A DNA stretch of 6,116 nucleotides, taken from the NCBI GenBank assembly GCA_031289855.1, contig JAITOR010000069.1, positions 1-6,116 of the forward strand. The letters are read 5' to 3'. This document shows, piece by piece, positions 1-5,077 of the stretch. The position numbers and the translations under genes are program-made. The notes beneath the pieces are model-generated. The model had not been told where the DNA came from and searched no databases. It was given only the letters and a program-made list of their open reading frames with translations. The first letter of the stretch is position 1, and each line of letters starts with the position of its first letter. Source of the DNA: Rickettsiales bacterium. Its GTDB lineage: Bacteria; Pseudomonadota; Alphaproteobacteria; Rickettsiales; UBA1997.

Positions 1-63
1 CCAAATACGCAAATTAATTTATATTATTGTCATGAAAAATTAATATTTATTTTTTTTATATAC

Positions 64-92
64 TTCCATGATTTATACTTATGATGTATAAT
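64..92 (+). promoter_or_regulatory. Candidate sigma70 promoter upstream of a short untranslated or mini-ORF region
   Basis: A perfect TATAAT lies at 87-92. The hexamer 17 bp upstream (TTCCAT, 64-69) matches the -35 consensus poorly, so only the -10 box is a real signal. Transcription would start near 99-100. It would run into a G-richer stretch that ends in a hairpin with a T-run at 213-250, so the promoter seems to serve a short transcript, not cvpA directly. In such AT-rich DNA a chance TATAAT is not rare. Confidence 0.35.
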
Positions 93-98
93 ATAAAC

Positions 99-250
99 AA
101 TATTAACAAAATATAGGAGTATAATTTGAAAAAAACATGAAAGTTATTGTATACGGAAATGGTTTATGAGTGTAAAAATGTAAAGATAAATGAAGGAACG
201 AAGGGGTTATGTAAACAAATATGGGCAATTTCCATAAATATTTGTTTTTT
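99..250 (+). ncRNA. Candidate small transcript (ncRNA or mini-ORF leader) of about 150 nt
   Basis: The interval lies between a TATAAT box (87-92) and an intrinsic-terminator-like hairpin (213-250). Positions 150-235 are visibly richer in G than the flanks, a common mark of structured RNA in AT-rich genomes. Three mini-ORFs are chained in it. The first, at 137-169, encodes MKVIVYGNGL. It overlaps by ATGA the second, at 166-183 (MSVKM). The third, at 190-237, encodes MKERRGYVNKYGQFP. An AGGAG lies at 115-119, 17 nt before the first ATG. I see no similarity to tRNA, tmRNA, 6S, SRP RNA or RNase P RNA. It could be a regulatory RNA, a leader of cvpA, or the remnant of a decayed gene. Confidence 0.25.
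213..250 (+). terminator. Intrinsic terminator-like hairpin before cvpA
   Basis: AAACAAATAT at 213-222 is the exact reverse complement of ATATTTGTTT at 238-247. An alternative fold extends the inner stem by pairing ATGG (221-224) with CCAT (232-235) across a 7-nt loop, leaving a small bulge. The 3' arm runs straight into a T-run ending at 250. Hairpin plus T-run on the plus strand is the form of a Rho-independent terminator. It would end the short transcript starting near 99 and separate it from cvpA, whose ATG is 26 nt downstream. The stem is weak because it is mostly A-T. Confidence 0.45.
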
Positions 251-267
251 ATAAAAAATGTTATATT
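242..267 (+). promoter_or_regulatory. Possible cvpA promoter with -10 box close to the start codon
   Basis: TATATT at 262-267 is a good -10 candidate and ends 9 nt before the cvpA ATG. The best upstream hexamer is only TTGTTT (242-247) at short spacing, so the -35 side is poor. The string TATATTCATA is shared with the region just before the OmpA-like gene (5066-5075). No Shine-Dalgarno sequence lies between this box and the ATG. If this -10 is used, the message would be leaderless or nearly so. Confidence 0.3.
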
Positions 268-276
268 CATATTAAT

Positions 277-918
277 ATGACGGTTTTTGATTTTGTGGTT
301 TTTGCAGTTATAATATTGTTTGTGCTATTGGGGATGTTAAGAGGATTTTTAGGAGAACTTTTTTCGCTTATAGTGTGGATTTTAAGCGCCTCTTTTACAG
401 CAATGTTGCAAAGTCCAGTTAACAATTTAACATCAAAAAGCATTTCAAACCCAATTATATCGAACTCCATTTCTGCTTTTATTATTTTCACCATTGTGGT
501 TATAGGCCTTTCTATGGTCTCTAAAAAATTGGAAGCTAAAATAAAAACACAAATTCCAAGAAGCATAAATGTCAATTTAGGCATGTCATTTGGCTTCATA
601 AAGGCATTTTTAATAAATAGTTTGGTATTTTTAACAATTATAAGTGTGACTGGTAATACAGAGGATTTAGGGACAAAAAGTGGTCCTAAGTGGTTAAAAG
701 ATTCCATAACTTATCGACCATTGTCATTTGGTGGTTATATACTTTTACCACTATATAATTCAATGTCAGGTGATTTGAATAAACAATTTGAGCAGGAAAA
801 AATAGTCGGTGAGATGGTTGAAAAGATTGAAGATAAGAAAGAAGATAATGAAAAGGAAGTTGGATATAAAGATAGGCAAAGAGATGAATTAAATCATTTG
901 ATAGAAGTTGTGGAATGA
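277..918 (+). CDS. cvpA: CvpA family inner-membrane protein
   Basis: The product is 213 aa and belongs to the CvpA (colicin V production) family, integral inner-membrane proteins whose biochemical role is poorly defined; links to colicin V export and envelope homeostasis are known from E. coli. Family marks seen are the N-terminal helix at about 4-20 followed by the RGFLGEL segment (22-28), a second helix at about 29-46, a third at about 62-81, a fourth at about 101-124, and a PKWLKDS segment (137-143) equivalent to the conserved P.WL..S. The tail after about residue 173 is strongly charged, rich in Glu and Lys, and probably cytosolic. The start is the first ATG that keeps the whole first helix. 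No Shine-Dalgarno sequence precedes it. The 3' end overlaps the convergent DUF167 gene by 25 bp. The family call is firm; the function is not. Confidence 0.87.
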   Translation: MTVFDFVVFAVIILFVLLGMLRGFLGELFSLIVWILSASFTAMLQSPVNNLTSKSISNPIISNSISAFIIFTIVVIGLSMVSKKLEAKIKTQIPRSINVNLGMSFGFIKAFLINSLVFLTIISVTGNTEDLGTKSGPKWLKDSITYRPLSFGGYILLPLYNSMSGDLNKQFEQEKIVGEMVEKIEDKKEDNEKEVGYKDRQRDELNHLIEVVE

Positions 919-1142
919 TTTAATATAATAAGTTTTTTGTTGTTCGTTTCACCTTTTATAATTTCAATATTGTTTTTTGCGATTTTATATGTTTTGCTAA
1001 AAAGTTCAATAATGGCCTTATTTGCTTTGCCGTTTTCTGGAATTTCTGTAACTTTAACTTTTACAATTTCACCGTCAGTAATTTCATTTTTTCTGGCTTT
1101 GGTTTGAACTTTAATTTCAAACGGTTCATTAAATTTTATCAT
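894..1142 (-). CDS. DUF167/UPF0235 (YggU-type) small protein
   Basis: The product is 82 aa and belongs to the UPF0235/DUF167 family of small conserved proteins with no established molecular function. The two diagnostic blocks are present: the IPENGKANKAIIELFSK-type motif (about 34-50) and the NNIEIIKGETNNKKLI-type motif (about 57-72). The N-terminus starts just before the first core strand (FEIKVQTKARKNEI), so the protein is somewhat shorter than typical members near 95-105 aa but keeps the full core. The ATG has no Shine-Dalgarno sequence. A consensus TTGACA is placed so that transcription would begin at or next to the start codon. The gene runs against cvpA, with overlapping 3' ends. AT-rich alphaproteobacteria such as Rickettsia carry such a protein, as I recall. 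Confidence 0.9.
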   Translation of the reverse strand: MIKFNEPFEIKVQTKARKNEITDGEIVKVKVTEIPENGKANKAIIELFSKTYKIAKNNIEIIKGETNNKKLIILNHSTTSIK

Positions 1143-1147
1143 ATTGT

Positions 1148-1176
1148 AATATTTTACAATTTTTATATTTTGTCAA
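1148..1176 (-). promoter_or_regulatory. Promoter of the DUF167 gene, possibly leaderless
   Basis: Read on the minus strand, an exact TTGACA (1176 to 1171) is followed after 17 bp by AATATT (1153 to 1148), then 5 nt, then the ATG at 1142. The -35 hexamer is perfect and the spacing ideal; the -10 is mediocre. A start about 7 nt after the -10 would fall on or beside the A of the ATG. That agrees with the lack of any ribosome-binding purine tract. Confidence 0.42.
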
Positions 1177-1189
1177 TATAATTATTTAT

Positions 1190-1227
1190 ATAAAAAAATT
1201 ACTTATTTTTGCAAGTCATTTTTTTAT
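1190..1227. terminator. Possible bidirectional terminator hairpin
   Basis: ATAAAAAAAT (1190-1199) pairs with ATTTTTTTAT (1218-1227). After one mismatch (1200/1217), ACTT (1201-1204) pairs with AAGT (1213-1216) around an 8-nt loop. The A-run and the T-run give a T-tract 3' of the inner stem on either strand, which is the form of a bidirectional intrinsic terminator. It lies downstream of the 56-codon minus-strand gene and just upstream of the DUF167 promoter, so it could insulate the two minus-strand units. The G-C content of the stem is very low, so termination strength is uncertain. Confidence 0.33.
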
Positions 1228-1229
1228 TA

Positions 1230-1254
1230 ACATTACTATAATATTACATTACTA
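1230..1254. repeat. 9-bp direct repeat ACATTACTA, 16-bp period
   Basis: ACATTACTA occurs at 1230-1238 and again, identically, at 1246-1254. A TATAAT (1237-1242, plus strand) begins within the end of the first copy. The spacing of about one and a half helical turns and the overlap with a -10-like box could fit an operator, but a chance repeat in AT-rich DNA is also possible. The stretch 1228-1312 holds no gene I can support. Confidence 0.3.
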
Positions 1255-1312
1255 ACATAAAATTAGAAAGCAAATTATTTTAGTTTTATCAATAGGAATA
1301 ACAGGCTTATAT

Positions 1313-1483
1313 TTATGTTGCACTTTCTTTTATTTTTTCAATAATTTTTTCTAATTCTTCTTGCATTTGTATTACCATATTGTTTCTTTCATCCTTTTTC
1401 TCCTCCTCTTTTTTAAGTCGATATTTTATACTATTGTCCAACTCTTTAATAACATTCAATAATTCTTTTTTTTTTTCTTCCAT
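1313..1483 (-). CDS. Small charged coiled-coil protein, 56 aa, family not recognised
   Basis: An open frame runs from ATG at 1483 to TAA at 1315-1313 and encodes 56 aa, beginning MEEKKKELLNVIKELDNSI and ending EKIIEKIKESAT. Two amphipathic helical stretches have heptad-like hydrophobic spacing: L8, I12, L15, I19, and then V37, M40, L44, I47, I51. A highly charged KKEEEKKDER segment (24-33) lies between them. It has no signal peptide or membrane segment and no Cys, so it is probably a small cytosolic coiled-coil protein. It is transcribed divergently from virB4 and appears to share a symmetric promoter with it. There is no Shine-Dalgarno sequence. An 11-A run covers codons 3-6. Lys/Glu-rich frames can arise by chance opposite T-rich DNA, but the hydrophobic periodicity argues that this one is real. 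Short alphaproteobacterial coiled coils such as DUF4164 are a conceivable relative, unproven. Confidence 0.55.
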   Translation of the reverse strand: MEEKKKELLNVIKELDNSIKYRLKKEEEKKDERNNMVIQMQEELEKIIEKIKESAT

Positions 1484-1492
1484 ACAAAAAAA

Positions 1493-1538
1493 TTGACTAA
1501 TTTATATTTTATAATATTATAAATTTATTAAATATCAA
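1493..1538. promoter_or_regulatory. Symmetric divergent promoter between the small coiled-coil gene and virB4
   Basis: On the plus strand TTGACT (1493-1498), 16 bp, and TATTAT (1515-1520) face virB4. On the minus strand TTGATA (1538 to 1533), 16 bp, and TATTAT (1516 to 1511) face the 56-codon gene. The two -10 boxes interlock in a perfect 16-bp palindrome, TTTATAATATTATAAA (1508-1523). Expected starts lie near 1527 (plus) and near 1504 (minus), leaving roughly 20-nt leaders on both sides. Polymerases on the two sides could not bind at once, so the two genes would compete for expression. Confidence 0.42.
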
Positions 1539-1546
1539 ATTTTGTG

Positions 1547-4111
1547 ATGACTGAAAAAGATATACAACTTGACAATAAATTCCCGAGCAATGATTACATA
1601 CCAATTGCGACCTATTTGAATAAAGAAATAATAATCACAAAAAATGGCGATTTAATGATGGTTTTTAAAATCAATAGTGTGATGTTAAATAGTGGCGAAA
1701 ATCTTGTGGAAATCAGGGAATCCATAAGGACACTTTTGATGACTATTTTTAAAGAAGAAAATATAACTTTTTATTTTACAACAATTAGAAAAAGAGTTGA
1801 TGTGACTCCGTATCCCATAAAAGATAATAATGTTTATTTTTGTAAAGAATTGGAAACCGCTTGGAATAAGCAAAATTTTTGGGATGATAAATTTATAAAC
1901 GAACTTTTTTTGTCGGTTATTGTGTCTTTGGATTTTAATGATAATTTTTACAATCCGTTGTATTTTTTGTCTTCATTTTTGCAGATAACGATTAATATGA
2001 TTTATAAAAAACACTTGAATGAATTGCTGGAAAAATTAAAAAAAATAAAAAAAATAATTATAGAGGGTATGAAGAGTTTTGATATTAAACTTTTAACTAT
2101 GGAGGAAGATAAGGATGGAATTTTATATTCTCAACACATGCGATTTTTTTCTTCGATTGTTAATTTGCAAAAATATGATTTCCCAGTTCCATTTGATGAA
2201 ATAAGTGATGTTATTAGGCAAAAGAAAGTCAATTATGGAATTGACATGGTTGAGATGATAGATGTGGATGGAAAAAAGTGTTATGCTTCGGTTTTTACTT
2301 GTAAAATGTTTCAAAATATGACATTAAGCCAAGTGGATAAACTTATTCAAGCACCATTAAATATGGTAATAACAGAAACTGCTTCATTGGTTAACAATAA
2401 ATATGTGCAAGGTTTGATTGAAGGACAAAAAAAACTATGTGATTGGACAGAGGAAAAGGAATTGGTTGGTTATTGTGGTATAGATAATTATATAAATGTT
2501 GATACTGATAAAATAACTGATTATTCAATTGGACAGACAACTTTTATGATTACAAATGATACAAAAGACGGATTAATTGAAGATATTAAGAGGATGTATA
2601 GAAAATTAAGTATAATTGGACTTGTGGCCATAAAAGAAACGGTTTTTTTGCCAAGTATTTTTTGGAGTCAAATTCCGGGTAATATGAGATATTTGAAGAG
2701 ACTTTTTATTTTACCCACCAACAAAATTGGAACATTTTTTTCACTTTTTTCATTTCCAATTGGAAAGTTAAAATTTAACTATTGGGGCAATGCTATATCG
2801 GTTTTGCCTACGGCAATTAATACACCGTATTTTTTTAATTTCCATAATCATGAAAAGGGAAATATGTTTATACTTGGAATGCCTGATACTGGTCAAACCA
2901 CCATATTAAATTTCTTCGTGGCACAGGCGATTCATAGGGCAAATACAAGAGTTTTTTATATTGATACAAAAAGAAATAGCGAGGTTTTTGTAAATGCGGT
3001 GGGTGGAAAATATTACAAAATTGGGCCAAATTTATCACAAGATGAACGATTCAACATTAATCCATTTTTGCTTGAAAATACGCAGGAAAATATTGATTTT
3101 TTGGTTGAACTGATAATTCAAATGGTGGAATGGCAGGATGATAAAATGATTGAACTGGGAAAGACTTTGACTATGCAGCAGGAACAATACAAGAATATTG
3201 CCGAAGTGATAACAAAAATTTTAAATTCTATCGACAAATCATTTAACACATCTATACAGGCATTCAATGAGGAAAAAACGGCTATAATATATAAAAGACT
3301 TCAAATCTGGTTAAAAAATTCAAATTATTCTTTTGTTTTTGGCGATGTAAATACTGAAATTATAAATGATAAAGTTGGCATCTCTTTAAGAACATTGGTG
3401 CCAGAACCAAAGATTTTAATTCCAGTAACAATGTATTTGTTACATATATCAAAGAATTTTCCTGATGGCACTCCAAGTCTTTTGGCGATTGATGATTCAT
3501 ATACGATTTTAGATAATAAGAGGTGTGCCAGCATAATAAAAAATATTTTGGAAGTTATGCCTGATAAAAATATGGTGACTTTGTTATCAATAAATCCTTT
3601 GATTGAAAAAAAAGAAGTTGAAACTTTTGCTTTAAACGATGATTTTGAGGATAATTTTACTACTCAAATTTTCCTTGCCAATTCAAAAATTGATAATTAT
3701 CAAAGGGAAACATTTAAAATACAAGAGGATGAAAAAAGACTTCTTACGGCTATGAAACCAGAAGAAAGAAACTTTTTGTTAAAGTCATTGAATGATATAG
3801 TTGTGGCATCTACTAATTTGACTTCATTTGGTTATTTGTTGAAAATTTTATCATGTGATAATATTGCGATAAATGCCTACAAAAAAGCCATTGAAACAGC
3901 AAAAAGCGATGACCCTGATGTGTGGATACCAGAATTTAAAAAGGTGATAGATAATTATGAAAAAGCATTATTTGATAGGAGAAGCAAACAAATGGAAATT
4001 AACCAAGCGAAATGGGAAAAAATGAAAGGCGGATTAAAAGCGTCCAACATAGTTGGTGCATCTGCCGTGGCAAAGGAGGGAACTGTTGCTCCTGTTGGTG
4101 GTGCAAAATGA
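1547..4111 (+). CDS. virB4: VirB4-family type IV secretion ATPase with degenerate nucleotide-binding motifs
   Basis: The product is 854 aa counted from ATG 1547; GTG at 1544 is in frame but less likely. VirB4 is the large cytoplasmic/inner-membrane ATPase that powers pilus assembly and substrate transfer in type IV secretion. The start gives the usual opening (DYIPIATYLNKEIIITKNGDL, within 15-36). An N-terminal CagE/TrbE/VirB domain is followed by a C-terminal ATPase domain from about 420 to 800, both complete, including FNINPF, QIFLANSK and the late ERNFLLK segment. The motifs are not canonical. Walker A is GMPDTGQT (444-451), with Gln450 for the catalytic Lys. Walker B is LLAIDD (645-650), with Asp650 for Glu. 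The usual ATQ motif reads SIN (681-683). Residue D473 after Walker A is kept. The reading frame is intact, so this looks like a selected non-catalytic paralogue, as I recall for the second VirB4 of Rickettsiales (RvhB4-II). No other T4SS gene is in the window. There is no Shine-Dalgarno sequence. It overlaps rluD by 4 nt. Confidence 0.93.
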   Translation: MTEKDIQLDNKFPSNDYIPIATYLNKEIIITKNGDLMMVFKINSVMLNSGENLVEIRESIRTLLMTIFKEENITFYFTTIRKRVDVTPYPIKDNNVYFCKELETAWNKQNFWDDKFINELFLSVIVSLDFNDNFYNPLYFLSSFLQITINMIYKKHLNELLEKLKKIKKIIIEGMKSFDIKLLTMEEDKDGILYSQHMRFFSSIVNLQKYDFPVPFDEISDVIRQKKVNYGIDMVEMIDVDGKKCYASVFTCKMFQNMTLSQVDKLIQAPLNMVITETASLVNNKYVQGLIEGQKKLCDWTEEKELVGYCGIDNYINVDTDKITDYSIGQTTFMITNDTKDGLIEDIKRMYRKLSIIGLVAIKETVFLPSIFWSQIPGNMRYLKRLFILPTNKIGTFFSLFSFPIGKLKFNYWGNAISVLPTAINTPYFFNFHNHEKGNMFILGMPDTGQTTILNFFVAQAIHRANTRVFYIDTKRNSEVFVNAVGGKYYKIGPNLSQDERFNINPFLLENTQENIDFLVELIIQMVEWQDDKMIELGKTLTMQQEQYKNIAEVITKILNSIDKSFNTSIQAFNEEKTAIIYKRLQIWLKNSNYSFVFGDVNTEIINDKVGISLRTLVPEPKILIPVTMYLLHISKNFPDGTPSLLAIDDSYTILDNKRCASIIKNILEVMPDKNMVTLLSINPLIEKKEVETFALNDDFEDNFTTQIFLANSKIDNYQRETFKIQEDEKRLLTAMKPEERNFLLKSLNDIVVASTNLTSFGYLLKILSCDNIAINAYKKAIETAKSDDPDVWIPEFKKVIDNYEKALFDRRSKQMEINQAKWEKMKGGLKASNIVGASAVAKEGTVAPVGGAK

Positions 4112-5040
4112 AATTAACATATATTGTAGGGCAGAGATTAGACAAGTCCATAACTGATGAAACGGGGCTTTCAAGAGTGACAATTCAAGACATTATACGA
4201 AATGGAAATGTATTAAAAAATGGTGTGATTTTCACAAACAATTCCTATAAAATCAAAGAAAATGATATTATAGATTATGAAATTCCTGAATTTGATACAA
4301 TATTAAAAACAAAGGAAATGAAACTTGATATTGTATATGAGGATGATGATTTGATTGTAATCAATAAACCGAGCGGCTTAATAGTGCATCCAAATGGACA
4401 TAATGATACGGATACATTGGTGAATGTTTTGCTATCTCAATATGGTGATAATTTGTCTACGATAGGTGGAGAATTCAGGCCAGGAATCGTGCATAGATTG
4501 GATAAAGATACAAGTGGATTGATGATAGTGGCAAAAAATGATGAATCCCATTTGAATTTGAAATTACAATTGGAAAATAGGGAGTTGTCTAGGAATTATA
4601 TTGGAATTGTTTGGGGCGTTTTTACTCCAAAGGAGGGTCAAATTAGTGGATATATTACCAGAAATGTATTAAAAATGAAATATAGCGAGAAAAATAATGG
4701 TGGAAGATATTCTTTGACGAATTATAAGACGATAAATACATACTTGGAAGATTCTTTATCAATGGTGGATTTTAAGTTAGACACTGGACGAACTCATCAA
4801 ATTAGGTTGCATTGCTTTGCAAAAGGTCATTCAATTGTTGGTGATTACATGTATGGAGGGCATGCTAAGCAACTAAAAAATACATTTGAAGCTCAAAAAT
4901 ATGTAAATGATTTCCCGCGGCAAGCTTTACATTCATATAAAATAACATTTAAACAGCCAAGTAGCGGTGAGGAAAAAAGTTTTGAGGTGGAAATGAGTGA
5001 TGATATGAAAGAATTGGTAAAAATATTGGAAAATAAATAA
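4108..5040 (+). CDS. rluD: RluD-type 23S rRNA pseudouridine synthase
   Basis: The product is 310 aa, the normal length for RluA-family synthases. RluD converts uridines 1911, 1915 and 1917 in helix 69 of 23S rRNA to pseudouridine and helps large-subunit maturation. An S4-like RNA-binding region (about 9-60) precedes the catalytic domain. The active-site motif GIVHRLDKDTSGL (126-138) holds the catalytic Asp132. Other family blocks are VINKPSGLIVHP (84-95), the strand with NYIGIVWG (163-170) and GRTHQIRLH (227-235). The block SLTNYK (202-207) and overall alignment favour RluD over RluC, with moderate certainty. The chosen ATG overlaps the virB4 stop as ATGA. An upstream in-frame ATG at 4012 would add 32 Cys/Arg-rich residues that read over virB4 and are not family-like. 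A strong AAAGGAGGG (4072-4080) is 27 nt away, too far for normal use, so translational coupling to virB4 is likely. Confidence 0.9.
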   Translation: MKLTYIVGQRLDKSITDETGLSRVTIQDIIRNGNVLKNGVIFTNNSYKIKENDIIDYEIPEFDTILKTKEMKLDIVYEDDDLIVINKPSGLIVHPNGHNDTDTLVNVLLSQYGDNLSTIGGEFRPGIVHRLDKDTSGLMIVAKNDESHLNLKLQLENRELSRNYIGIVWGVFTPKEGQISGYITRNVLKMKYSEKNNGGRYSLTNYKTINTYLEDSLSMVDFKLDTGRTHQIRLHCFAKGHSIVGDYMYGGHAKQLKNTFEAQKYVNDFPRQALHSYKITFKQPSSGEEKSFEVEMSDDMKELVKILENK

Positions 5041-5043
5041 ATT

Positions 5044-5071
5044 TTGATTATAAAAAAATAAATTATATATT
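5044..5071 (+). promoter_or_regulatory. Promoter of the OmpA-like lipoprotein gene, possibly leaderless
   Basis: TTGATT (5044-5049), 16 bp, and TATATT (5066-5071) form a good sigma70-type pair in the 37-nt gap after rluD. Only 6 nt separate the -10 from the ATG at 5078, so the expected transcription start coincides with the start codon. There is no Shine-Dalgarno sequence. The string TATATTCATA also precedes cvpA. Confidence 0.45.
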
Positions 5072-5077
5072 CATAAT

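Noticed and set aside
35..58. Weak hairpin plus T-run near the left edge as a terminator of an upstream gene
   Set aside because: The stem is only about four A-T pairs and no gene end is visible in the window to its left. AT-rich composition alone explains it.
267..707. 146-aa minus-strand open frame opposite cvpA
   Set aside because: It lies entirely opposite a convincing CvpA coding frame, has no recognisable motif, and the plus frame shows family features throughout.
1237..1242. TATAAT as a promoter for a plus-strand transcript between the DUF167 gene and virB4
   Set aside because: No -35 at acceptable spacing (TTGCAA is 22 bp away), and the plus strand to 1543 has only very short frames.
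2038..2054. Two adjacent A8 runs in virB4 as a programmed frameshift or sequencing error
   Set aside because: The frame on both sides is VirB4-like and continuous with no alternative product in the shifted frames, so they are just Lys codons in an AT-rich gene.
1685..3534. Short minus-strand frames inside virB4
   Set aside because: They are antisense to a continuous, well-recognised VirB4 frame and show no features of their own.
4012..4107. Upstream 32-residue extension of RluD from ATG 4012
   Set aside because: It reads over the C-terminal codons of virB4 in another frame and gives a Cys/Arg-rich stretch unlike any RluD N-terminus. The ATG at 4108 gives the normal family length.
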